Of a stretch of DNA of 64,000 nucleotides, positions 18,969 through 27,541 are shown one piece after another. A program made the translations under genes and the position numbers. The notes under the pieces were generated by a model. That model was not told the DNA's origin, ran no database searches, and saw nothing but the letters and a program-made list of their open reading frames with translations. The stretch is from Streptomyces asoensis (lineage in GTDB: Bacteria; Actinomycetota; Actinomycetes; Streptomycetales; Streptomycetaceae): NCBI RefSeq assembly GCF_016860545.1, contig NZ_BNEB01000003.1:2108001-2172000 (forward strand), given 5' to 3'. Positions within the stretch are counted from its first letter, which is position 1; every line of letters begins with the position of its first letter.

Positions 18969-19913
18969 ATGATCGAGGCCCGTCATCTCCGTGTCCTGCG
19001 TGCCGTGGCCGCCACCGGCTCCTTCTCGGCGGCCGGGCGCGAGCTGGGCTGCACCCAGCCGGCCGTCAGCCAGCAGATGAAGGCCCTCGAGTCGTCCGTC
19101 GGCACGCCCCTGCTGGTCCGCAGCGGGCGCGAGATGCGTCTGACCCAGGCGGGCGAGGCGCTCGTGCGGCACGCGGCCGGCATCCTGTCCGGACTGACCG
19201 CCGCCGAGGAGGAGGTCGCCGCCATCGCCGGGCTGCGCGCCGGCCGGGTCCGGCTGGTGTCCTTCCCCAGCGGCAGCTCCACCCTCGTCCCCACCGCGCT
19301 GGCCGCCCTGCGCGCCGCGCACCCCGGCACCCGGGTCTCCCTGGAGGAGGCCGAGCCGCCGCGGTCCGTCGAGCTGCTCCGCGAGGGCGACTGCGACATC
19401 GCCCTCGCCTTCCGTTACGAACGCGCCGGGGGCGCCGGGGGCGCCGGGGGTGCCGGGCAGGGCGGTGAGGGCGAGTGGGACGACCTGGTCGTGCGGCCGC
19501 TGCTGACGGACCGGCTCGTCGCCCTCGTCCCCGAACGGCACCGCCTCGCGCGCACGGGCGCGTCGGGAGCGCTCGCCATCGGGGATCTCGCGGGCGAGCC
19601 GTGGATCGCCGGCTGTCCGCGCTGCCGGGGCCAGCTGGTCCAGGTCTGCGAGAGCGCGGGCTTCACCCCCCGGATCGACTTCGCGACCGACGACTACCCG
19701 GCGGTGGTCGGTCTGGTGGGCGCCGGTCTCGGCGTCGCCGTCCTGCCCCAGCTCGCGATCGAGTCCGTCCGTCCGCGGGGCGCCCGCGCGGTGACGCTGG
19801 AACCGGCGGTGCGGCGGGAGATCGTCGCGCTCACCCTGCCCGATCTGGCGCAGGTCCCGGCCGTTTCGGCCACCCTCGACCAGCTCGCCCGGGCGGCGGC
19901 CCGGATCGTCTGA
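18969..19913 (+). CDS. LysR-family transcriptional regulator
   Basis: Encodes 314 aa. An N-terminal winged helix covers residues 1-60 (HLRVLRAVAATGSFSAAGRELGCTQPAVSQQMKALE) and a periplasmic-type effector domain covers about 90-310. Between the effector subdomains, residues about 153-164 are three Ala-Gly-Gly units made by a 9-bp tandem repeat (19425-19460). A Cys pair in AGCPRCRGQ (about 217-220) is worth noting as a possible redox or metal sensor, but this is speculation. The start ATG 18969 follows a -10-like TATGAT by 6 nt, another likely leaderless mRNA. It is divergent from the MOSC gene, its most likely target. Confidence 0.92.
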   Translation: MIEARHLRVLRAVAATGSFSAAGRELGCTQPAVSQQMKALESSVGTPLLVRSGREMRLTQAGEALVRHAAGILSGLTAAEEEVAAIAGLRAGRVRLVSFPSGSSTLVPTALAALRAAHPGTRVSLEEAEPPRSVELLREGDCDIALAFRYERAGGAGGAGGAGQGGEGEWDDLVVRPLLTDRLVALVPERHRLARTGASGALAIGDLAGEPWIAGCPRCRGQLVQVCESAGFTPRIDFATDDYPAVVGLVGAGLGVAVLPQLAIESVRPRGARAVTLEPAVRREIVALTLPDLAQVPAVSATLDQLARAAARIV

Positions 19914-19978
19914 GCCCGTCCGGCGGCCCGAGGCGGCCGGACCCGCCCGGCCCGGCCGGCCCGGCGGCGCGGACCTGC

Positions 19979-20012
19979 GAACGGCGGGTACGCGTGTGCG
20001 TACCCGCCGTTC
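19979..20012. terminator. 15-bp perfect hairpin between lysR and whiD
   Basis: GAACGGCGGGTACGC (19979-19993), loop GTGT, and its exact complement (19998-20012) form a bidirectional terminator between convergent genes. Confidence 0.85.
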
Positions 20013-20053
20013 ACCGGGACCGGGGCCTCACAGAGATTCGAAGAAACGTTCCT

Positions 20054-20383
20054 TCATGTGTTCGACGCGGGGTCCCCGGCGCCCGACGACGCCGACACCA
20101 GGCGGTTGCGCGCCCGGCCCATGAGCTCCTCACGCTCGTCCTCGGTCAACCCGCCCCACACGCCGTACGGCTCGCGTACGGCCAGCGCGTGCGCGGCGCA
20201 CTGCGCGCGGACCGGGCACCTCATGCAGACCTCCTTGGCCGAGTTCTCTCGAGCGCTCCGAGCCGCCCCGCGCTCACCCTCCGGATGGAAGAAGAGCGAA
20301 CTGTCCACTCCGCGGCAGGCAGCCAGCAGCTGCCAGTCCCACAGGTCCGCGTTCGGTCCGGGAAGGCGGGAGAAATCTGCCAT
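20054..20383 (-). CDS. whiD: WhiB-family iron-sulfur regulator WhiD
   Basis: Encodes 109 aa. Four cysteines at 23, 53, 56 and 62 (C-x29-C-x2-C-x5-C) bind the 4Fe-4S cluster; GVWGG at about 75-79 is the beta-turn motif; the C-terminus is basic. The sequence and the position beside bldM identify it as WhiD, required for normal spore septation and wall maturation in S. coelicolor. ATG 20383 is preceded by AAGGGG 7 nt upstream. WhiB-family proteins work with sigma factors to control transcription and respond to redox or NO. Confidence 0.95.
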   Translation of the reverse strand: MADFSRLPGPNADLWDWQLLAACRGVDSSLFFHPEGERGAARSARENSAKEVCMRCPVRAQCAAHALAVREPYGVWGGLTEDEREELMGRARNRLVSASSGAGDPASNT

Positions 20384-20772
20384 TACGTGACCCCTTGTAG
20401 CCGTTCAGAGCGGATACGGTGCCCTACGGTGCCCAAGACCGTACAACTACGATCTAAGGAGATGAAAATATGACTCATTGCGAATCTAGCCTCAGACACC
20501 AGCAAAAGGGAAGAAATGGAGCCATCTGGGGCATCGGTTGTGATGAAAGCTTGAGGGTCCGTGTGGTTGCCGCCTCCGTATCCGCCCCCTCACGTAGAGT
20601 GCCGAAGAATGCATGCAGCCCCGTAACTCTTTCGGGTGACCGTCGTTGAGAAGGCGGTGGCGGTTGAAAACACAAACGCTCGGGCATGCGTCCGAGACGG
20701 TCGACCGCACAGGTGACGATTCGTAACAGCCTGGAGGCACAAGGTGACGCGCATCAGCTGCGGAGGGCGGCC
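20384..20772. other. 389-bp divergent control region between whiD and bldM
   Basis: The region is AT-richer than its surroundings. It holds the whiD leader at the left and the sigma-BldN-type bldM promoter at 20622-20649. A 59-codon frame at 20470-20649 has a good AAGGAG (20456-20461) but non-Streptomyces codon use; its stop lies in the bldM promoter. No other feature was seen. Confidence 0.6.
20622..20649 (+). promoter_or_regulatory. Sigma-BldN-type promoter of bldM
   Basis: CGTAAC (20622-20627), a 16-nt spacer and CGTTGA (20644-20649) match the sequence reported for the sigma-BldN-dependent bldM P1 promoter. This links bldM to the developmental cascade. Confidence 0.8.
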
Positions 20773-21384
20773 ATGACATCCGTCCTCGTCTGCGACGACT
20801 CCCCGCTTGCCCGAGAGGCGCTCCGCCGTGCGGTCGCGACCGTGCCCGGTGTCGAGCGCGTGACGACGGCGGCCAACGGCGAGGAAGTCCTCCGCCGCTG
20901 GGGTGCCGACCGCTCGGACCTGATTCTGATGGACGTACGCATGCCCGGACTGGGCGGCGTCGAGACCGTACGGCGGCTGCTGTCCGCCGATCCCGGGGCC
21001 CGCATCATCATGCTGACCGTCGCCGAGGACCTCGACGGCGTCGCCCTCGCGGTGGCCGCCGGCGCCCGCGGGTACCTGCACAAGGACGCCTCGCGCGCGG
21101 AGCTGCGCGCGACCGTCACGCAGGCGCTCGCCGACCCCACCTGGCGGCTCGCCCCGCGCCGGCTCCGTTCGGCCGAGATGGGCGCGGCGCCCACGCTCAC
21201 CGCGCGGGAGATCCAGGTCCTCGAAGGCATGAGCCACGGCCGCTCCAACGCGGAGATCGGCCGCGAGCTGTTCCTCTCGGAGGACACCGTCAAGACGCAC
21301 GCCCGGCGGCTGTTCAAGAAGCTCGGCGCCTCGGACCGCGCGCACGCCGTGGCGCTCGGTTTCCGCTGGGGACTCGTCCGTTAG
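20773..21384 (+). CDS. bldM: Developmental response regulator BldM
   Basis: Encodes 203 aa, the known BldM length. The receiver domain covers residues 1-120 with Asp8, Asp9 and Asp54 (LILMDVRMPG) and Lys near 104. A LuxR/NarL-type helix-turn-helix covers about 138-200 (LTAREIQVLEGMSHGRSNAEIGRELFLSEDTVKTHARRL). In Streptomyces BldM acts as a homodimer on early and as a heterodimer with WhiI on late sporulation genes, and phosphorylation of Asp54 is dispensable. No cognate kinase gene is adjacent, as expected for this orphan regulator. ATG 20773 follows GGAGGGCGGCC. Expressed from the upstream sigma-BldN promoter. Confidence 0.96.
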   Translation: MTSVLVCDDSPLAREALRRAVATVPGVERVTTAANGEEVLRRWGADRSDLILMDVRMPGLGGVETVRRLLSADPGARIIMLTVAEDLDGVALAVAAGARGYLHKDASRAELRATVTQALADPTWRLAPRRLRSAEMGAAPTLTAREIQVLEGMSHGRSNAEIGRELFLSEDTVKTHARRLFKKLGASDRAHAVALGFRWGLVR

Positions 21385-21716
21385 GAGGCGCCCCCGGCTG
21401 CCCGTCCCCGCCTGCCCGTCCCTGCGGTCCCGGTCCGTGACCGGTCCGGAGGGGGGCGGGTCCTGGGCCGTCCGACGGATCCGGACCGGGTTCGGGTGAC
21501 ATCCGTCATTCACTGAGGGGAGCGGGGTCATGAGCGAACCTCCCTGCTCAGGCGCGGTCCGCGGGCCTGGCGAAGATCTCCGCCGCGGTCCGGCGGGCGG
21601 GGGTGCCACCGGCTCGTACGAGGTGCCCGCTGCTCGTTTCGCCGCGGATGCCGCATCCTTGAGGTGTGGAGTTCCTCGGGGACGAGTCGGTCGAGCGGGA
21701 CGGGAGGGCGCAGGGG
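21385..21716. other. 332-bp gap between bldM and the sigma gene
   Basis: The gap has GC-rich sequence with several short GGTCCG/CGGACC inverted pairs (about 21430-21490). A 70-codon frame at 21530-21742 has a fair ribosome-binding site but overlaps the sigma gene and shows no family features. No promoter could be assigned with confidence. Confidence 0.5.
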
Positions 21717-22394
21717 ATGAGTTCCGGCGCACCTGCTCATAACGCTTCGGTGCACAACGACGGGCACGGTGCCTCGACCGCTCCGGCCGCAGGGCACCAT
21801 GGACCGATGCGCGACGACGAGGCGGTCACTGCCGTGGGGACGATCGGGGCTCTCGTCCATCGCGCCGTGGACGGCGACGAGCAGGCCACGCACGACCTGC
21901 TGGCCCACGTCCACCCCCTGGCGCTGCGCTACTGCCGCACCCGTCTGTCCCGTCTGCCCGGTGACGCGCGCCATTTCGTGGAGGACCTCGCGCAGGAGGT
22001 CTGCGTGGCGGTCCTGCTCGCCCTGCCGCGCTACCGGGACACCGGCAGGCCCTTCGAGGCCTTCGTCTTCGCCATCGCCGCGCACAAGGTCGCCGACCTG
22101 CAACGCGCCGCGATGCGCCACCCCGGCTCGACGGCGGTCCCGTCCGACGAGATGCCCGAACGGCCCGACGACTCGCTCGGCCCCGAGGAACGCGCCCTGC
22201 TCAGCAGCGATGCCGAGTGGGCGAAGAAACTGCTGGCCAACCTGCCCGAGAACCAGCGGGAGCTGCTCCTGCTGCGCATCGCCGTGGGCCTCACCGCCGA
22301 GGAGACCGGCCAGATGTTGGGAATGTCACCCGGGGCCGTCCGGGTCGCCCAGCACCGTGCGCTGAGCAGACTGCGGGCGCTCGCCGAGCAGTAG
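21717..22394 (+). CDS. shbA: ShbA/SigD-like RNA polymerase sigma factor
   Basis: Encodes 225 aa from ATG 21717 (GGAGGG 8 nt upstream; alternatives are GTG 21666 and ATG 21807). Sigma region 2 is at about residues 60-130 ([34 protein letters not shown]-like) and region 4 at about 170-222 ([44 protein letters not shown]). Its place between bldM and guaB matches shbA of S. griseus, which directs transcription of the principal sigma gene hrdB, and the M. tuberculosis sigD locus. No anti-sigma gene is adjacent. If the assignment is right, it sits at the top of housekeeping transcription. Confidence 0.85.
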   Translation: MSSGAPAHNASVHNDGHGASTAPAAGHHGPMRDDEAVTAVGTIGALVHRAVDGDEQATHDLLAHVHPLALRYCRTRLSRLPGDARHFVEDLAQEVCVAVLLALPRYRDTGRPFEAFVFAIAAHKVADLQRAAMRHPGSTAVPSDEMPERPDDSLGPEERALLSSDAEWAKKLLANLPENQRELLLLRIAVGLTAEETGQMLGMSPGAVRVAQHRALSRLRALAEQ

Positions 22395-22516
22395 CCGGCC
22401 CCCCGGGAACAGGCGCCGGTGAACAGGGCGCCGACCGTTCCCGTACGAACATACGAAGCCGGGAGTCCCGTCCGACCGTGGAATGCGTGGAATTCGAGGG
22501 GTGCGCTTCCCGTTAG

Positions 22517-24064
<1,548 letters not shown>

Positions 24065-24099
24065 GCCCCACGCGCGCGTGAGGCGTCCGCAGGGCGTAC

Positions 24100-24135
24100 C
24101 GAGGGCGGCCCCGGGAGACTCCGGGGCCGCCCTCG
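24100..24135. terminator. 15-bp perfect hairpin between guaB and guaB3
   Basis: CGAGGGCGGCCCCGG pairs with CCGGGGCCGCCCTCG across a 6-nt loop, so guaB3 is probably transcribed from its own promoter or by read-through. Confidence 0.85.
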
Positions 24136-24192
24136 TCGTGCCCGTCGGCGATACTGGAAGACGCTGCAACGCATCAGGGAAAGGCCACACAC

Positions 24193-25317
24193 GTGACTGA
24201 GATCGAGATCGGGCGCGGCAAGCGCGGCCGCCGGGCGTACGCCTTCGACGACATCGCCGTCGTCCCCAGCCGCCGTACGCGGGACCCGAAGGAGGTCTCG
24301 ATCGCCTGGCAGATCGACGCCTACCGCTTCGAGCTGCCCTTCCTGGCCGCCCCCATGGACTCGGTCGTCTCCCCGGCCACCGCCATCCGCATCGGCGAGC
24401 TGGGCGGCCTCGGCGTCCTCAACCTCGAGGGCCTGTGGACCCGGCACGAGGACCCGCAGCCGCTGCTCGACGAGATCGTCGAGCTGGACGCGGAGACCGC
24501 GACCCGCCGCCTCCAGGAGATCTACGCGGCCCCCATCAAGGAGGAGCTGATCGGGCAGCGCATCAAGGAGGTGCGCGACTCGGGCGTGGTCACCGCCGCC
24601 GCGCTCTCCCCGCAGCGCACGGCCCAGTTCTCCAAGGCCGTCGTGGACGCCGGCGTGGACATCTTCGTCATCCGCGGCACGACCGTGTCGGCGGAGCACG
24701 TCTCCGGTTCGCACGAGCCGCTGAACCTGAAGCAGTTCATCTACGAGCTCGACGTCCCGGTGATCGTCGGCGGCTGCGCCACCTACACGGCTGCCCTGCA
24801 CCTGATGCGCACGGGCGCGGCGGGCGTCCTGGTCGGCTTCGGCGGCGGCGCGGCGCACACCACCCGCAACGTGCTGGGCATCCAGGTCCCGATGGCGACC
24901 GCCGTCGCCGACGTCGCGGCGGCCCGCCGCGACTACATGGACGAGTCCGGCGGCCGCTACGTGCACGTCATCGCGGACGGCGGGGTCGGCTGGTCCGGCG
25001 ACCTGGCCAAGGCGATCGCCTGTGGTGCCGACTCGGTGATGATGGGCTCCCCGCTCGCGCGCGCGACCGACGCGCCGGGCCGTGGCCACCACTGGGGCAT
25101 GGAGGCCGTCAACGAGGAGCTGCCGCGCGGGCAGAAGGTCGACCTCGGCACGGTCGGCACCATCGAGGAGGTCCTCACGGGCCCGTCGCACACGCCCGAC
25201 GGCTCGATGAACCTCTTCGGCGCCCTGCGCCGCGCCATGGCCACCACCGGCTACAGCGAGCTGAAGGAGTTCCAGCGCGTCGAGGTGACGGTCGCGGACT
25301 CGGTGCACCGACGGTAG
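24193..25317 (+). CDS. guaB3: GuaB3-type IMP dehydrogenase-related protein
   Basis: Encodes 374 aa, shorter than IMP dehydrogenase because the CBS pair is absent. The barrel and GSLARATDAPG-like phosphate-site sequences are present. Where guaB has GPGSICTTR, this protein has GGGAAHTTR, so the catalytic cysteine is replaced by histidine. Actinobacteria keep this paralogue next to guaB, but its reaction is not settled; in mycobacteria only GuaB2 is a proven IMP dehydrogenase. GTG 24193 starts after AGGGAAAGG. A terminator follows at 25341-25380. Confidence 0.92.
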   Translation: MTEIEIGRGKRGRRAYAFDDIAVVPSRRTRDPKEVSIAWQIDAYRFELPFLAAPMDSVVSPATAIRIGELGGLGVLNLEGLWTRHEDPQPLLDEIVELDAETATRRLQEIYAAPIKEELIGQRIKEVRDSGVVTAAALSPQRTAQFSKAVVDAGVDIFVIRGTTVSAEHVSGSHEPLNLKQFIYELDVPVIVGGCATYTAALHLMRTGAAGVLVGFGGGAAHTTRNVLGIQVPMATAVADVAAARRDYMDESGGRYVHVIADGGVGWSGDLAKAIACGADSVMMGSPLARATDAPGRGHHWGMEAVNEELPRGQKVDLGTVGTIEEVLTGPSHTPDGSMNLFGALRRAMATTGYSELKEFQRVEVTVADSVHRR

Positions 25318-25340
25318 GCGCTTCTCCGCAGGACATCGGC

Positions 25341-25380
25341 AGGGGCCGGTCAACTCACTCGGGTGAGGTGGCCGGCCCCT
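25341..25380 (+). terminator. guaB3 terminator
   Basis: AGGGGCCGG (25341-25349) pairs with CCGGCCCCT (25372-25380), and an inner CTCA/TGAG pair and TTCGC follow-up complete a terminator-like element 23 bp after the guaB3 stop. Confidence 0.75.
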
Positions 25381-25629
25381 TTCGCATGTCTCCTTCCCGT
25401 GCCCGCGTGCACCGGGGCGGATGGCGCGGGACGGGGGCGCGCGGTTGCGTTCAGGGCGGAACCGGGCTGGTCAGGGGGGTCGCGGGCGATAGCGTCCGGG
25501 TCGGCGCCCCAGTTGTGTGGGGTGCCCCCTTCCCAGGACATGGTTCCGGACCCCGGCCCTCGGGGCCCGGCCCGAGTTCCTGAACGTGCCGTTCACCGGG
25601 TCATGGCGGCGTCGTGGAAGGGGGCGCCC

Positions 25630-25725
25630 GTGGGACGTCACCGCAAGCCCACCCGCTGGGACCGACTCCGTCTTCGGACGGTGCAGTGCCGGAGGAGGTG
25701 GATCTTGCGTCTTTTCGGATGGTGA
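25630..25725 (+). CDS. Possible 31-aa very basic peptide
   Basis: A GTG at 25630 has a strong GGAAGGGGG 5 nt upstream and opens a 31-codon frame beginning VGRHRKPTRWDRL; about a third of the residues are Arg and three are Trp. The stop codon lies in the first copy of the 101-bp repeat. An in-frame ATG at 25603 would give 40 aa. It could be an unannotated small peptide or chance. No family is recognised. Confidence 0.3.
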   Translation: MGRHRKPTRWDRLRLRTVQCRRRWILRLFGW

Positions 25726-25913
25726 GCGGCCGCCCCCACACACACTAGGGGCGGACACTCCGTGATCCATCCTGGAGCCTGCCGCAGTGACCGCTGCGGT
25801 GGGCTCCGCCTGTTTTCGGATGGTGAGCGGCCGCCCCAAGACCAACTAGGGGCGGACACTCCGTGATCCATCCTGGAGCCTGCCGCAGATCCCGCTGCGG
25901 TGGGCTCCGCCTG
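25712..25913. repeat. Tandem pair of 101-bp units with conserved stem-loops
   Basis: Copies 25712-25812 and 25813-25913 are identical at 94 of 101 positions. Each carries GGATGG and CCATCC enclosing the stem CCGCCCC/GGGGCGG, then a second hairpin GGAGCC-TG-CCGCAG/CTGCGG-TG-GGCTCC, and copy 1 is followed by GCCTGTTTT. All seven differences lie in the two apical loops, so both stems are preserved. This looks like a duplicated structured RNA or terminator-bearing small RNA; strand is undetermined. Confidence 0.85.
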
Positions 25914-25987
25914 TTCCGTACGTTACCGGCGGGCCGTGGCGCACGCCACCAGCCCCCGGAGCCCGGGGCGGCCGTGTGCGCCCTGGT

Positions 25988-27196
25988 TCACAACCGGTGC
26001 GCCGCCCCCGTGGGGGTGGCTCCGCGTGTGTCCAGCAGGAGCTGTGCCTTCACGGACAGGCCCTGGAGGTCGTAGGTGCGGTGCTGCTGGAGGAGGATCG
26101 TCAGGTCGGCGTCGGCGGCGGCCTCGTAGAGGGAGTCGGCGCGCGGCACGGGACGGTCCAGGACGCTCCAGGACGGGACGTGCGGGTCGTTGTAGCTGAC
26201 GGCGGCGCCGAGCTCCATCAGGCGGATCGCGATCTCGCGTGCGGGCGTGTTCTGCTGGTCGGCGAGGTCGGGCTTGTAGGTGACGCCCAGCAGCAGCACG
26301 CGCGCGCCCCGCGCCGACTTGCCGTGCTCGTTGAGGAGGGCGGCGGCGCGCTGGACGACGTAGCGGGGCATGCGGCCGTTGACCTGCTGGGCCAGCTCGA
26401 CCATGCGCAGCGGGCTGCCGGTGCGGCCGGTGCGGTCCAGGGGGACGGAGTGGCCGCCGACGCCGGGGCCGGGGCGGAACGCCTCGAAGCCGAAGGGCTT
26501 GGTCTCGGCGCAGCGCACGACGTCCCACAGGTCGACGCCCAGGTCGTGGCAGAGGACGGCCATCTCGTTGACGAGGGCGATGTTGACGTGCCGGAAGTTG
26601 GTCTCCAGCAGCTGCACGGTCTCGGCCTCGCGCAGGCCACGCGCGCGGACCACCTTGTCGGTGAGACGGCCGTAGAAGGCGGCGGCGGACTCGGTGCAGG
26701 CCGGGGTGAGGCCGCCGATCACCTTCGGGGTGTTGGCCGGGTTGAAGACCCGGCCGCCGGGGTCGACGCGGCTGGGGGAGTAGGCGAGGTGGAAGTCGCG
26801 ACCCGCGCGCAGGCCCGAGGTCTCCTCCAGCAGCGGCCGCAGGAATTCCTCCGTGGCCCCGGGGTACACGGGTGACTCGAGGATCACGGTGGTGTGCGGA
26901 CGCAGGTGCCCGGCGAGGGTGCGGGCGGCCGTCTCCAGCTGGCTCAGGTCCAGTCCGCCGTCCGCGTCGCGCGGGGTGGGGGCGCAGATGACCGCGGTGC
27001 GCACCCGGCCCAGTTCGGCGGGGTTGGTGGCGGGCCGGAAGCCTCCCGAGAGCATCCTGCGCAGTTCGGCGGGGCTGAGGGACCCGGCCTCGGGGCCCGT
27101 GCGGTAGCCGAGGGTGGGGATTCCCGCGGCCACGGCGGCCTGGGCCAGGGGCAGGCCGAACGGGCCGAGTCCGATGACGGCGAGATCTGCGGGCAT
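25988..27196 (-). CDS. UDP-sugar dehydrogenase homologue lacking catalytic Cys and Lys
   Basis: Encodes 402 aa with the three domains of the UDP-glucose/UDP-ManNAc dehydrogenase family: N-terminal Rossmann fold (VIGLGPFGLPLA at 7-18), a central helix domain (about 190-290) and a C-terminal UDP-binding domain (VLLLGVTYKPDLADQQNTPA). In active enzymes the motif GPGVGGHCxP holds the cysteine nucleophile; here it is GPGVGGHS with Ser250. The conserved Lys of AExxKLLENT is Gln195. The NAD-binding loop reads GYRTG without the usual acidic residue. It may be inactive, regulatory or chemically different. ATG 27196. No glycan-synthesis genes flank it. Confidence 0.82.
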   Translation of the reverse strand: MPADLAVIGLGPFGLPLAQAAVAAGIPTLGYRTGPEAGSLSPAELRRMLSGGFRPATNPAELGRVRTAVICAPTPRDADGGLDLSQLETAARTLAGHLRPHTTVILESPVYPGATEEFLRPLLEETSGLRAGRDFHLAYSPSRVDPGGRVFNPANTPKVIGGLTPACTESAAAFYGRLTDKVVRARGLREAETVQLLETNFRHVNIALVNEMAVLCHDLGVDLWDVVRCAETKPFGFEAFRPGPGVGGHSVPLDRTGRTGSPLRMVELAQQVNGRMPRYVVQRAAALLNEHGKSARGARVLLLGVTYKPDLADQQNTPAREIAIRLMELGAAVSYNDPHVPSWSVLDRPVPRADSLYEAAADADLTILLQQHRTYDLQGLSVKAQLLLDTRGATPTGAAHRL

Positions 27197-27541
27197 GGCG
27201 TATGCCGTCCTTCCCAGTAACCGAGGTGGGACAGGTGCGCAAGCCCTGTGGACAGAGTGGACGAGCGCAATGTCAGACTAGGAGTAAATATGACCGTTAT
27301 GCGGGATTGATCGACTGTGTTGGCCGGGTCGTGTCGGTCGGCCGCCTCGGGGCGGCGCCGGACCGGGCCGGAACCGGCGGAATTCTCCGGAACGCCCGTT
27401 CGGGTTCCGCGAGAGTTGTCCACAGGCTGGGGGTGCGTGGTGGCTGAAGTCGGGCAACGCGGTCAGAATCTGGGCATGGGGGAAACGAACCGGCTCTCGC
27501 CCTGAGGGTGCGGCCGGCGCGATCTACAGCGGGAGGCAGCG
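27197..27541. other. 345-bp divergent region with two DnaA-box-like 9-mers
   Basis: TTGTCCACA (27416-27424) equals the preferred Streptomyces DnaA box, and its variant CTGTCCACA occurs inverted at 27247-27255. A tiny AT-rich patch at 27280-27300 has AGGAG-N5-ATG starting a six-codon frame. Promoters for the flanking divergent genes must lie here but are not obvious. Confidence 0.45.

Larger units (their letters stand above)
25318..25987. other. 670-bp intergenic region after guaB3
   Basis: It contains, in order, the guaB3 terminator, a possible 31-codon basic ORF, and two tandem 101-bp structured repeats, each entered separately. Nothing else was recognised. Confidence 0.7.

Noticed and set aside
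20470-20649. 59-codon frame upstream of bldM called as a gene
   Set aside because: Third-position GC is near 50 percent, far from coding regions here; kept only as a finding.
21530-21742. 70-codon plus-strand frame before shbA
   Set aside because: It overlaps the sigma factor start, has no recognisable motif, and its ribosome-binding site is only fair.
25712-25913. Repeat as CRISPR, IS end or att site
   Set aside because: Only two long units, no spacers, no transposase or integrase, no tRNA nearby.
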